This document shows positions 24,484 to 39,685 of a DNA stretch of 64,000 nt, piece after piece. Every line of letters starts with the position of its first letter. The stretch's first letter is position 1. A model generated the notes under the pieces. It made no database searches, was not told where the DNA came from, and saw nothing but the letters and a program-made list of their open reading frames with translations. The position numbers and the translations under genes are program-made. Source of the stretch: Marsupella aquatica (taxonomy: Eukaryota; Marchantiophyta); the NCBI GenBank assembly GCA_973895155.1, contig OZ316895.1, positions 22,630,001 to 22,694,000 on the forward strand, in the 5' to 3' direction.

Positions 24484-26314
24484 GTGTGGTCTATTAGGGC
24501 AAATTTTCAGCCATCTTTACTTTTTAGTCATTGCTACCTTGTGCGAAGGAATGCTCATAATATTTTTATCTAGTTTTCCTTTATTAATTTTGACAGTTAA
24601 ATCTCCCTAGATTTAAGGATGATTTGCACATTTCAAGGAAGGATGATTGCACATTCTGGCAAATTGTGTATCTCTTGGGTATCCCCCTAGGTTGGAAACG
24701 GGCTCATCCAAAATAAGAAAAACCTGGCTATTCTTTAGCGAAGTGAAACTTGGCTCATTTTTTGCCATTTTGCTAAGATGCCTCTGTTAGGTCCCTCAAG
24801 TCCCTCAGTTCCGTCTGGTTGACGTCCAGAGGATGTTATTAAATCTCCTGTGTACCCATGGCCATAGCTACCCGCACCCTTCTTACTGTCTGTAATTTCT
24901 ATTGGAGACCAACAGGTATCGATGAATGCAAAGGCCAACAAGCATAGCAAGTCAAAAGTCTAGGAGCATGGCGACACACCTGCATAAGGCCAAACACTTA
25001 GGACAAAGTCCAATGCAAAGGTACACCTGTGGTTCAAGAATTGCCAATATTATGACAATGTGGTTCTGTTTAATTCGGAATCTTGTGTTCAAGTATGGCT
25101 GGCAGAACTACTTTAGTTGTCGAACCTGCAGAAACTAAGGCCTCGCCTGTCTGTTGAGTCCGTCCGAGTTCACTAACTGTATCCGGCACGTCAGTTTCCT
25201 ACTGTCGGAGTGAGAATAAGGCAAGCCCATCCTACCAGCCAAACAGTATCGTCCAGAATGCCTTCCCATCTCAGATTTGTCGTCCACTCTCATACAATAA
25301 TGAGATGGACAAACTTTCCAAGGTCATCTATAATTGGATTTCCATCCATTTTCCATCTCGTTAGAAACAGCACCCGCCAGCTCGATGAAGATGGTCACCT
25401 GGATCGACTCCACATCATTCTCAGAATTTTCGTCTCGAGCTTGCAGCACAAACTCGGGATAGACGTCATTCCATAAGAAATCCACAAGACAGTATATCTG
25501 GCCGGAATTGTGGATGTGAACTCGGAATCTAGGTACCTTTGCAGTATGATGGTGGTAGCTGTTTCACCATCGCCCAGGGTGCCGGCTTGTCAGCTAATTT
25601 AGTTTATCAGAGGTCGTCTCTCTCGGGTTCAGTGTCGTATACCTTCCATCAATCTCGTCTCCTGGCTGTCAGGCGCGCATGAAATTCTCCGCACCTTTGA
25701 TCCTCGATCTGATATGTGAGCTTCAAACCAGCTTCTGATGGTGGAAGTTTGTATTCGTGAGATCCGTAACTGTCCATCATAATTAAGCTCGACCACCCTC
25801 ATCTAGCTCCGGATCCGTAACGTTTGCTTGACGTTCATTCGAGCAAAACGTCAAGCAAAAGTAAACTCTGGATCTAAATCTGTGTCGATCTGCTACATAA
25901 AGCACATAACATGAGAGAACCTACTGTCTACCAATACGTTCAAATATCGAGTGTTTATGCAGTAGAAAAGCTTCAGTATGTCCTGGCTCAGTAGGCATAG
26001 GGAAGCGACTTCTCTTACTCTCTCTGACCATTGTGACGTTTATCTGTAAAGTATATATGCAAAGAAGCTTAAGCAACATTCATCAATATCTTGGCAAGTT
26101 TCTACGTCTTCGAGGTCTCATATGTACAAATCTCGTTATAGGGCTGGCTTGGATTACATTGGGCGGATTCAGAATCACCAGTGCTCCAGTACTCTCGATT
26201 GTAATGATGTAGAGGAAGAGTACGTACTGCTCTTCAAATTGATGCTGAGATGTTGGTGGAAGGTTAAATTAGGTGAACGTACTGTGGCCTGGGTTCCCAA
26301 GTCGCCCCGTCACG
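24484..26314. other. upstream region of LEUNIG
   Basis: No separate gene is recognised. It contains a perfect 13-bp inverted repeat with an 11-nt loop (TTTGCTTGACGTT at 25823-25835, AACGTCAAGCAAA at 25847-25859). A block at 25770-25815 is identical over 46 bp to 40744-40789. The last few hundred bases before 26315 presumably hold the LEUNIG leader. An in-frame upstream ATG at 26273 would add 14 residues. Confidence 0.5.
25823..25859. repeat. 13-bp perfect inverted repeat, 11-nt loop
   Basis: The arms TTTGCTTGACGTT and AACGTCAAGCAAA are exact reverse complements about 460 bp upstream of the LEUNIG start. It could form a hairpin or be two opposed binding sites; each arm carries the core TGACGT, a bZIP-like core. 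Function is inferred only. Confidence 0.8.
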
Positions 26315-29300
26315 ATGGATCCAGCTCCTAGGGCGCTGGAGGGAGCATATGAGGCAGAAAAGATGCTGGACGTCTACATTTTTGATTTTTTGCAAAAGCG
26401 CAAGTTTGAGGAATCTGCCAAGGCATTCTTTCACGAGAGCAAGCTTCCCACTGAAAATGCGATTGTGGCTATCGACGCACCAGGTTCGTTATGCAGCACG
26501 CTATCTAGACATATTTTGAGTTGTCAGCAAAGTGAGAGTACGTTTGTAGTTATCTATGTGAATGGAGTCCTTGTTACCTGGAGGTATGGTCATTTGGGAA
26601 CTGTCTGCTGTATCTGTCAGCCAGGTGCGATGGACATTGCTAAATCTAATGGGTTTGTCAGCTCACCAACGTTCTGTTTCTTGGATATATATGCACTAGA
26701 TGGATTCTTGCTCGAGTGGTGGACAGTTTTTTGGGATGTATTCAAAGTCCAATCAGGGCAGCCGCACTCCGCAACTGCAGCGTCTTATGTTAAAACACAA
26801 CAGATTATAAAAAAGGAGGAGCAGCTGCAACAACAACAACAACAATGGCATATGATGCAAGGGAGACCTAATCCCGGTCTGAGCTCGAACTACGTCAATT
26901 TCAATAAAGTTGGAGCAAATGTTCCTCGCATGAGCCTAGAATTGAGATCTGCAGGCGACACCCGTCTCAGGCAACCAGCCATGTTCTCAGCCGAAATGAT
27001 TGCATCTCAGAAGTCATTGCCTGAATCAGATAAAGTAGAACGGGTACAAAGTGTGCCTGTGGATTACATTGGAGAGGATTCTACTAACCCAGCTCCGATC
27101 TCAAATTCCCCTCTTCTAGCATTGAAGGTTGGAGAACAGAAGATCATGCCAAACCTTTTGGGTAGCCCAGGATTGATGAATCAGGGAGGAGATCCATCTC
27201 AACCGCAACCACAAATGCAATTGAACTGTAGTCAAGGCTGGCCTCTATCCACTGCGAGTGGGCTAAGATCAACGATGCCAAGTCAGGGCTCAGAACATTT
27301 TGGGCAGTCCTCTGCACAAACGCCCTCTAGGCAACGTCCATTATCTGCACAGATGCAGCAGCAGATGTATCGAAGGCATCAGAACAAAGCTAGTAGTCAG
27401 CGCACAATGGCGAGTGGTTTGAATTCGCCTCAGAGAGATGGGATTACTGTAAGAAATGCGGGCAATGATAAAGAATTTTCTGAAGGGGTAGGTTCTAACT
27501 CTCTTGGCCTGGATGCAAGTTCGCAAGTTTGATTACTTCTGTCTCAAAGAGGCACCAATTATTGGGTTTTCGGAAGTCACCTTCCCCGGTCTTGGGGGAT
27601 CATTGAATTAAGTCTTAGTGTATTCTGAATCGCTTTTTTTGTGTAGTGCTGAATCTTCAACAGAAGGTCCTCGCTTCTAAGGGAATTTTGTAAAATTTTC
27701 CCTTTTTGTTCCAAACGTTGCTTTTCAATCACATCATTTATGACGTGTGTATATCCGGGACCCTATCAATAAAGGTCCATTGTGAATAGATCTACTTGTG
27801 AATCAACGAAAAGCTAGCTTTGTAACAGTAGCTAAAAAAGCGACATGAGGTGGATGTAATCTTGGGGATGCCTATTGTGAGGTGTTCAATTCTTTTTCAA
27901 AATTCTTCGGGTATTGTTTCCCTCGATTTTGTTTTCAGATTTTATATTATACATTCGTTCAATTGTGAATTCACGTGCAGGCAGCTTCCTCACCATCCGT
28001 ATCGCAGGAATCGCAAGATAACAGAGACATGTCTTTGATAATGTTGCAAGCGCAACAACAGGAGCTGCAGAAGCAGTCAAATGGCATTCGCCAACAGCTC
28101 CAGCGACAGCAATTATCACAACAAGATAGATTGAGTGCTGTTGGAGGGACCAGCAAAATTATCATCCGAAAGAGGAAAGAAAAGTCTGACTCTTCTCAGC
28201 ACCCAGCAAATAGCTTTGGGGGCACGACCATCAAAGAAAACTTTTCCTCATCACCAACCTCTGATCACGCGCGTCCGATGACGAGTTTGTCGAAAGCTCA
28301 ACAACAGCTAGTACAAGTTCCAACTCAAATGGCATCCTCTATAGGTAAACAATTTGAAGTCACAAACGGACAGCTTGAAGATGAAAACCCAGCAGATGTC
28401 GATCTTCAAGTGGATTCAAGCCTGCCAATGCTCCATGAGGGTGTAAGTATGACCTCACAATCTCTAGCAGGAGACGAGATCCCTAGTGACGTGAATGCTT
28501 CCCCAAAGTTTATATTCCGTGAGGTGGGCTGCCTGAGGGCAAGCACGAGTAAGGTTTTGTGCTCTCATTTCTCCTCGGACGGCAAGCTGCTTGCCAGTGC
28601 TGGACACGACAAGAAAGTGAATTTGTGGAACATGGCTACCCTGAAACTGGAGCACACGCTAGAGGAACACGTGTTGACGATCACCGATGTGAGGTTTAGT
28701 CCTACGTCCACTCACTTGGCAACAAGCTCTTTCGACAAAACTGTCCGGGTGTGGGAAGTGGCCAATCCAACTAATTCAATCAGGACATTCATGGGACATG
28801 CAACCTCCGTCTGGGCACTAGACTTCCATCCGAACAATGAAGACCTGTTATGCTCGTGTGATGGGGATAGCGAGATCCGGTACTGGAGCGTATCCGAGGG
28901 AACTTGTATCAAGAGCTTCAAAGGAGGGGTGACACAGCTGAGATTCCAGCCCATTGCAGGAAGGTTCCTGGCGGCAAGCGCCGAGAGTGTGGTGACTATC
29001 TTCGATGTGGAATCTGAATCATCAGTCTATTCTCTGCTGAACCACACGAAGCCGGTGAATAATTTGTGCTGGAGTGCTTCTGGCGATTGTCTAGTCTCTC
29101 TGACTGAGGACTACGTACGGGTTTGGTCAGTTGCATCTAGTAATCTTGAAGGTGGGGAGCGGTCCAAATGCATGCATGAACTCAGCTGCAAGGAGAAGAT
29201 GTTTCAATCCTGTGTATTTCATCCCATCTACCCGTCTCTGCTAGTGATTGGCTGCTACCAGTCCATGGAGTTGTGGAACATGGTGGAGGACAAGATTATG

Positions 29301-29405
29301 ACTCTGAAAGCTCATGATGGTCTTGTAGTGTCATTAGTAGCGTGCCCTATCAATTGCCTAGTCGCATCAGCAAGCCATGACAAATGTGTTAAGTTGTGGC
29401 AATGA
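26315..29405 (+). CDS. LUG: LEUNIG-type transcriptional co-repressor (LisH/LUFS plus seven WD40 repeats)
   Basis: Three coding exons: 26315-26483, 26700-27487 and 27981-29405, about 793 residues with consistent phases. A second phase-0 donor at 27449 would shorten exon 2 slightly. The start at 26315 (MDPAPRALEGAYEAEKMLDV) matches the family's N-terminus. The LisH segment (MLDVYIFDFLQKRKFEESAK) and GFLLEWWTVFWDVF form the LUFS domain that binds SEUSS-type adaptors. A Gln-rich middle follows (residues about 90-490), then seven WD40 repeats from about residue 496, ending NLW, RVW, RYW, IFD, RVW, ELW and KLW. LEUNIG recruits histone deacetylase and Mediator to repress genes, in the nucleus. Angiosperm orthologues have many introns, so the whole propeller in one exon is unusual. 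A partial relic of this gene lies at 20690-21215. Confidence 0.93.
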
Positions 29406-32165
29406 GCTAAATCAACTGAATGGAGTCTACATTAATCCTCTTAATTTGTAATTTATCAGACTATTCTCTGACAATTTTGTCCAACCTTTTAGCTAGTTAG
29501 TATCGTCTCATGATTTGGTTTTGAGAGCGGTTGGGAACTAAATTCCCTTTCCGGCCAAAGGTACATTCACAAGGAGAAACCTTTAACTTGCTGCATGTGA
29601 CAAATGCTCGTCAGTCTAGCTAGGTGCAGTTATTACAGTCTCCCACTTTATGCGATCAATGCCTTCTGTAAAAAGTTTGAGTCTGTTAGTGCTGTAATCA
29701 GGTGATATCAGTTGTTTAGCTCATTCACCCAGTCTACAGAAATCTAAACGGTCCCATGAAGATGAACCTTAGAGCTTGGTCAGGTTTCATACATCAGGTT
29801 GGCTTCGCATGCAATTACTGGATGACGGTTCTGAAGGCCATGCTCGCAAGTTTCTCAAGCAAGTGGACTTCCGGACGAGCTTCCCTAAAATTCCTTTGCA
29901 AATTGCACGACTACAATTATACACTTAGATAAAGAATCAATCTACTTGCTTAAGTGTGCCATACGATGTCCGAACTGGATACCTGTTAGTTGGAATTATT
30001 CTGGGCTGGAGTGTGGGCTGTAGGAAGCCTATAACATGACGAGATTACATTACTTAGAATCATGTCCATATAATCTCACTGTTGTACTGTAGGAGTTACT
30101 TGAGACTGTCTTTTGAACATGTCGATATTGTAGCGACCATAAGTGACTTGCACAGTGGGTAAACGTACGAAATTGACCAGTGCATGGCCAAACCCTAGAT
30201 TGACTCAATTGTTAATTAATAATGTTTACTATATAAAGCCCCATGAAATCTTTAGATAGATAACGAAAGTCACCGGACACTGCTGGCCAAACAACCGGCT
30301 GGGCGGGGAAAAGTACCAACTCAAGCTTTACAGTCATCCAAGATAGATAGCAAGTACCGATTTGAGAAGTATAGTCTAGACATAAAGAAGTTCCGACCAA
30401 ATTGATTAGAGAAATGTCACATTATGGCTCTGAGCGCTGTGATCAGCTAATATCCTCATTGCCAATCGACTGATGTTTTTGTGCCTTTGTACTGAGACTG
30501 GAATTCGTCGTACCTTACAATATGGTGTAGGTCACCCAAATTATGGAGCCAGCATGCTCCTTTAGTAGCACTGGAACTGTCAATTGAGGGGATTATGACT
30601 AACCAGTCCACATGTGGGTAAGTGGATTTCGGTCATAAGTAGGTGAAGCGACTGAAATACAAAATGTGGCATGCACTTTGGCCCGCAAGTCCTTAGAAAG
30701 ATTTTCAAACTCCTTTGCAGGAGTTATTATAATTTTATCCATGTTTCGTATGAAGCTATGTCCTGCTCCCTTCAAGGAAAGGAATTAAACTTACCGGATA
30801 AGTCTCCTATCTACAGGGCTCACTTGGCTAATCAGGCTCGCCCTGAGATGTAAAAGTCACTCGGAGCTCTCTTGCCTATGTTTTAGGCCGGGTTAGTCTA
30901 GATTACATCCATGCCAGATTTGATCATGAGCATATATGGAGGATCTCATACTTGTCCAAACCTTACCATGCATACCTCTCTGCTTCAAAGGAATCCATAT
31001 CACCGGCAGGTCAATATGTGTCATACCTACAGCGTTCACTTTACACACAAGCATTCAGGATGTGTCTCAACGATGTCTTCATGGGGGTGGAATGACGCTA
31101 AGGTTTTCGAGCATCTGAATCTTAGTAATGTTAGAGATTTCTGCACACAAAAGCGGACATTCGCTTGTCTTGATTGAAACAGTATCTAATCCTGGGCATG
31201 CATTGTAGTAGTCGTTGAAGAGTGCAAGGATGTGTCGATTTTTGCACATAGAACGATCGTTTCGTTTAATTGTTGGTGGAGCCCATGCTTTGACAAAGTT
31301 GACACTTCAATAGTTTCGCTACGCCACGGCTCAGGGCCTTATCCCGCACTTCAGTCAAAGGTTCGCTTGTCTATCCATTGTGAGACAAAATTTGCTCCCA
31401 CCCTCTTTGGATTTGCTGATCACATGTGTTTCACTGGTGATGGAAACATGACGCACTTGACTAGACTGTTCTGAATTCAGAGAGCAGGCCTGGATCTGGA
31501 TGGTACGTTAATCCGATCAGCAAATTTCAATTTCGGGATGTCCAGTAGCGTGCCGTTGTGCGCTTCCAGCTCTAGAATCGCTTCTCCTCTCCAAAGAAAA
31601 ACAGGGCCCGCTGACGTACATGACGATTGTGCCAACGACGGGATGAAGACTGTTGACATGAGGTTCGCCCGTCGAGCTGATTCAGTCGGACGATCGTTCA
31701 GCATCACACGGTGAGGACCTCTCATCGGGACAACTCCGCCGGTGCACATTCAATTTTTGCACAGCTACTCTCCTCTCCAGCCAAGAGATTGTACATCAGC
31801 GAGACAAGGGGGGAAAACTGGCCCTATGTCGTATTTCTTCGCTGTGTAGGTGGGTTCAAGATCAAGATCTCGAGCATTCAGTCAAAGAATGCAATTAATT
31901 AAAAGCACAGAATAGTGTACCGTGTACGGTGAGCGTAGCCACATGAGAAAGAAAGTGGGGACTTCTTGGGACCAGCATCCCCTGCTATAAGGGTTCAAAA
32001 GCCTGACGCTTTGTCTCGTCGGCTAGGGCATCCTTTCTCGTCCACTTGGTCCTCTCTCCTCCCGTGCCAGAGAGTGGGCAGCCCGTACCTTTGCTTCCCT
32101 AAACTCAATGGCAGGGATGGCATGAGAGTTGCTTTACAAGGTCATGGGGCACTTGTGAGCTTTTT
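29406..32165. other. intergenic DNA downstream of LEUNIG
   Basis: The first few hundred bases are probably the LEUNIG 3' untranslated region. No further gene is recognised. An open frame at 31477-31749 (-) has unbiased composition (EAILELEAHNGTLLDIPKLK), and could be an orphan exon, but no domain or splice context confirms it. Confidence 0.4.
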
Positions 32166-32581
32166 TTTCCTGGTGCCTTGAAAGAACCAATTGAAATTCA
32201 TTCGAAAAAGCCAATGAATTTCATTTAAAAAGCCAGCATACAACAGGGGTAGCCCACAAAAAAGAGTGTCACCCTGGGTGTACCAAAGGTTGTGGTGCCC
32301 AAAGAAAAACCGGAGAGGCCAGAACCAGAGGAGACGCATGTTTAAACCTAGGAAGTTAAACCAGAGATTTAACTACTGCAGGAGGGGGAGTGACACCTTC
32401 CATATGACCGGCCAGTGAGAAGGAACCGGCGGGGTTCCCCAGAGTGGGTCCGTGACTGAATTCATGTTCAATCAGTCGGGTCTGCAGTGCCCACATCTAC
32501 ACCTGATAGGGGGGTCAAATCATGGTGGGCGAGGAGGGACCGGGGGGACCTGAAGGATCTCATCATGAAGTTCCCATGATG
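32166..32581 (-). mobile_element. SINE-like retroposon with long target-site duplication
   Basis: The insert is flanked by GGGGCACTTGTGAGCTTTTT at 32146-32165 and 32582-32601. At least 15 bp are duplicated; the remaining T bases may belong to the tail. On the minus strand the insert ends GGTTCTTTCAAGGCACCAGG followed by an A-run, as expected of an A-tailed retroposon. The insert is 416 bp with no coding frame. A tRNA-like head was not confirmed. The tail sequence TTTCAAGG before poly(A) is shared with the SINE at 50211-50630. Confidence 0.7.
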
Positions 32582-32601
32582 GGGGCACTTGTGAGCTTTT
32601 T

Positions 32602-35518
32602 CACCTATGCAATTTGGAACCTGGGCTAAAAAAATAGGAGTGGACCAAGGTGCCAGAAATCTGGAACAAAAATCCAAGAGAGGTGGTCTAGAATGTGGGA
32701 CAAATATGTGCTTCACAGAAGCAAAAGTTGGGCCCCACTTCATTACATGTTGGATAGGCAACCTTATAGAAAGAAACTGCCCTAAGGTTCTCTAAAGTGA
32801 ATTGCAGCAGTATCTCAATTGCAGCAATATCTCCCCAATGGGTGGCCCTGATCACATTTTGGAGACAAGGTAAAAGTGAAAACTGCCACCAACTTCTTGT
32901 AAGGCCACCTTGAGATGATTGATTGAGATTTCGTGTCCCTCCAGCCTGACGACATCTAATGTGGAGAACCACGGGCAACCCCTAGAAACTTTCCAGGCCT
33001 TGAGCTCCTTACCAGTGCAATCCCAAGAAAATCAAATGAGGGAGGTTGGGCCCAATGGCGCCTACCAGCACCACATTTTGGGAGAATCGATGCCCTCAAA
33101 AGACAGGAGGGCTTACATGCAGGAAGGCCATCGAATCAGTGTGCCTAGCCAAACTTGAACATCACTTGGACAGTGGGCTTTTTTTTCCTCAAGGTTGGAA
33201 AATTTCACTTGACTGACCATGCTGAGTACTGTTTTCACTTGACAGTCTTGCCGGGTCTAAAAGGTTCCACTCTGCTGACCTGACCGAGTCACTTTCTATC
33301 TTCTCACTCAGCCACCACACCAAGTGAAAGTAATAAGGAAAAACCCAATCGACTAAGTTTACTGAGTTGTTTTTGCAACTTGATAGCCCTTTTGAGACAT
33401 CTTAGCGGCCTCGTTGAGTACGAAGGTTCCACATGCAAATGATTGATACCTCATGCCCCGGACTGGTAATTGATGGGGTAACACACCCCAACGATGTATG
33501 CTGACTCTCAAAATGGGGGAAGACAAAATCATAGTCCCGTTTCCCCCACTTTTCTCTTTTGTTGGGAGAATCCCAAAACCCATACAGAACCCTATATAGA
33601 AAAGCGACAGCAACTACAGTAGATAAGTGTGAGCCATAAGTTGACCCCCTTAGAGTGAGGCCCCTAAGCCAATTATTAAAAGTGTGGTCTAGATCACGCA
33701 AATTAAAAATTGGTATTTCTGAACTAGATAGTCATGCTGTAACTAGTCCAATGCCCATACATTACACAGGGTCACCAATAGTAATTAAATGATGTTGAGC
33801 ATAAAATGGGTTGTGTGCGGAAAAGGTGCACATTGACACCTTTGGGTTCATCTTATGGTTAGGAAAACTGTTACGGTAATCCAATGGCTGTTGAAACTTT
33901 TCACCAGAATGATATTTAATAAACAGACCATGAGAAAGAAAAAAATGATTACAGTGTTTAGATTTTAGTTCTGGTGTGACTTTGAGGTCAGATGCTTCCG
34001 CATGCAACAGGGATTCTACTATAGAAATACTTAATTAATGTGGAAAGCCTCACAAACACTTGTAGTAGTGTCAGATTTTCTATGAAAAAATATCAACTAT
34101 TAAACTGGGTCACCTGTCTACAAGCAAACAATTTCGACTTTAAAAATAGAAGAAACTAATGTAGCTACACTTGGGCATAATAATGCTATTGCTATTGACA
34201 CTAGTTCTGGAACTAGTCACTTTAGGTAAAGCTAAACCCACAACAGGGTATTTTAAAGATTTTTTTTAATTGCCATGTTACCTCTTGTGTGCAAGGAGAC
34301 GCTTACCTAGGAATTTTCTTATTTAGATTTTCTGGATATCTCGAGTGTTATCTCCCCTCAATTTAAAGAGACCCTTCAGCTTGTGGCTAATATCCCTATG
34401 ATGTGGTGAGCAATTTGCTTACCGGGATCTAAAATATCTGGCAATTTTTCGTCAAAAGTTTTAGACAAAGGTGCAATTTGGAAAGACTTCGCCACTGAAA
34501 AAAAGTTGGCCCAACAGTAACAATAAACGGGCCTCAACTGTACTGTTACTTCATTCTTAGCGACTGTGTTATTTACAGCCTGTTTCAGCGCAAAAATTGC
34601 AGCAGTTTCCCTTTTAAGAAATTAACGCGGATGGACCAGATGACTGTTGAACAGAAAAGTGTGCATTGTTTCAAAGAGAAAGCGCTATATGAGACCCAAA
34701 ACTGTTTGTATAAGGTCCATGCGGGCCTTTCGTGAAACGTTTAGGTCCATGGGGCTTCCGTTTCTAGTTTTGTTGCCAGCACCCTTTCAACAAAGTCGTT
34801 GCACGCTCGAAGCATGGACCCGATATTTCCTCTCGTTCTTTGTCGAGCTGTTATCTCCGACTCTCCGAGCCGTCGGATCTCGATCGGAGCGCCTCGCGTA
34901 CTTTTCTGTCAGGCGGGCGCAGGCGCGGGAAGGCACGATGGGGACGTCCGTCCAGTACGCGCGCAGGAATTTGAATGCCCGGGTATGCCGCGGGCGGCGA
35001 ATGGTCATCGTTCGATCGATCAATCTGACGGATAGGGAGCGGTCGAGCCAGGTTTAGGCTTGACAACGGGATTCTCGGTTAGTTGGGGTTAACTCTGGTC
35101 CCACTACTCTGGACTGAGGAATTTGCTCTTCCCGCTCCTCTCCGCCAAAGGCTATAGGGAGGATGCTGGTCTGGGGTTGACGACAAGGCCACCGAGCGAT
35201 CGTCGCAGCCAGAGCTAACGAGGCTAGACCAGACTGAGGAGGAGAAGAGGAAGGAGGCTACTGGTCGACGAGAGTGTTCCGGTGGTGTTGCACATTTCAT
35301 TTTCTCCGAGCTCTGAACGGATTGAGGCTCGAGCGGTGCGCTGCTGCCGCTGCTACTCTTGCTTGCTCGTCGAGGAAAGGAGCCGCAAGCTCGAAGATCG
35401 GCGGGTTTTGCTTCTTGGATTGGTGCGTGAAGAGGCAGCTGAGAAGTGGATTTGCGCTGCTCCCGAGTGAGGCGGTGTGAATTGAAATCTTTCAAGACTC
35501 TCCTTGCCGTCTGTGAAG
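32602..35518. other. intergenic DNA and upstream region of beta-tubulin
   Basis: No separate gene is seen. From about 34780 to 35518 the sequence turns GC-rich and carries overlapping biased open frames on both strands, as in a promoter and leader. The start codon at 35519 follows a short A-rich context (GTGAAGATGCG). Confidence 0.45.
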
Positions 35519-37143
<1,625 letters not shown>

Positions 37144-39685
37144 GGTTTTGAATTTTGAGGGTTTTGAGGTTTTTCTTCTCGGACAGGATTCTCTGTCTCT
37201 GTAGTCTGTATATTTATCTACATCAGCACTGCAAACTTATTTCTCTTTCATTTTCAATTATTAAAGTTGAATCATTCGCTTGAATTGTGCTCCCGTGCGA
37301 TTTCTATGCACAGAGGCCCCTTGTATTCACTTTTTCACCATCGAGACAAGATGTGATTCCTTCCACCCACTCCGGATCTGATTTCTTAGATTTAACCCAG
37401 GACTGCTGTAGGAGATTGTTGTCCTGTGTGCTATTGTTCCTCTACAACAGTCAAGTTGTTGTGGTGTTTTCGCACGAGTGATTTTAGTTTGTAGGAGGTT
37501 GCTCTTCTGTGGCCATTGAAAATCCTCCCATTATCGTGTTCCCTAAAGAATACGGGGGCCAGTCCTTATTTAGAATGTTGAGACGAGTATTTTCATAGTC
37601 TTCTTGGAAGGACTGGAACATGTAATGAACAGGTCATAAAAAGTGCTCAATCTTTCCGTCATAGTTTCTCGAAAAATTTATCGCTGTTTACAGATGAACA
37701 AAGATGAACAAGCAAAAACCTCAGCACCAAGTGCAATACGCTCAACGCTGTCCGCAGGGGGGAAGGATAATTAGTTATTAAATCTTAGTCTGGCACTGCT
37801 GATCTACGACGGGTCTTCCACGACGAAATTATCCTTGTGATGCGGGGTGTCCTTCGGGAAACCTCCTTTCAGGCGCTTCATTCCATGTTTTTGTTTTTGC
37901 CTTTCAGCAGCTGCGCGTCTCATCCTCTCGTCTGAGATGTTACTTGTCTACTGCTTTCCTCTCCGTTGCAGCCAATACACCGAACCACGAAGTATTCAGC
38001 TTCACGTCCATTATCCCGCAAGAGAGCGACGATGTTCTGCACACACCTACAATCATGCTCTGCGCTACTTTGGTCAACGATTCAACCACAGGCAAGTAAG
38101 GAAGCAAGGACTGCACATTATCTTCAAGACGGAAGGGCATGAAGATACATCAGAACGAACCTAAATAGAGAATGACATGAGAGTCGAAGGCACGGAATCT
38201 CATTTATAACCTCTAAAATCCACAGAAACGACCGCATCCGATTGCGACCGCTTTTCGTTGCAGTGGCTGGCTGGTTGGATTAGTACGCTTCCTTACAGTT
38301 GCCGCATTAATGCATCTCATCTCTTCTCATTACATCCAGCTTTCGAAAAGCAACCACTGACATTAATTCCAACGTTTCTTTGACCGAGGAGCGGGCTCAA
38401 ACAGTAAGTTAAAGCAGCAGCATATGAAAAGTAACCACTCACATTCATTCGCACCTTTTTTGACGAAGGAGATTAGAAGAGGCAGCAAACAGTAAATTAA
38501 AGCATCAGAATAGAAGAAATGCAGGCAGGATGGATTAAGACTACGGTGATTGGTGGGTCGTAAACGCAAGTATATCTTGCATATGGGACTTGACTCGGTC
38601 GCTCGCTTAAAGGTTCCTTATACTTCGTTCAATCCTCGGTGCATATCGAACTGACTTCCTAAACCGAAGGTTTGTCTGCAGTAAAGGTCTGTGGAAGGCT
38701 TGGTAAATATTCCTGCGGAGGCCACACAAAATATTTGAAGCCACAGAAAAAGCTATCTCGAAGCTCTTCGGTTTATATTCTATTCCGGCCGGCTGATCAT
38801 ACCCGATCCCGCTCCACGTGTTGTCCAAGCTTTCCTATGAACAGTGGACCCTCAAGGAGATCTAGTCTTACTAGCTACGATTCTACGAAAGTATCAATGT
38901 TGTTTTGAATTTTCGAATGTTGGCCGTGGATTATGCAGGTGAGATCGGTCATCTGTCTATTGATTGCATTGCCGCGATGAGTCTTCGCTGCATGTCCGCT
39001 CCTTGAAGGGTCCGCCCATCTGTCGACCGGATCTCGTTTGATACAGCCGGCTGCAATTGCTCTCCGGGCAGCGGTTTCAATCGTTTCAGTACTGTGGATG
39101 ACCTTTCCGACATGTGGGTACAAAGTTGATCGGTAGTTGAAAACTCCGATCATAAGCTGGGGATTACTCTACAGGTACTCTCTTCACCTCGTCCGGCTTT
39201 GACTAAGATTTGATAAACGTCGACTATGGCCCCCGCTTTATGGACAGGAGTTTGACGGTGCTTGCTTGGAAGGTTGCATATACATGCTGCTAACCGACAG
39301 CTTCGAATCAAGACAAGGCATCTTAGTGCTTGCTTCGTATTGCAGGATAGATTACAAATGATAGCCAATTGAGACTATATATTGCCCTCCCCTCGCGATC
39401 GTTTTTTCTCAAACGGTGCTGCTGGAAGTTGTTTGTGCGACACAGGAAATTGGAGAATTGCGCTTGCTCGCCTCGCCTTCAGGATCTACCCCTCTTGGGA
39501 CAGGTCACAGCGAAATCAACCGGCATTCTTCTTTTTATCAGTATGGCGCACAGTTAAAGCTTCCTCAGTCTGTATGTAACCGCTCTATTCCCGTTCCCTC
39601 TCGTTCTATTCGCTCGCTTTCTAGCTCACCCACGCCAAGAAAAAATGCTGCATGATCTCTCTCTTGCTTCTTGCTGCTTGCTTTT

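Noticed and set aside
31477-31749. possible orphan exon on the minus strand
   Set aside because: Its composition is plausible for protein, but no family match, partner exon or splice context was found.
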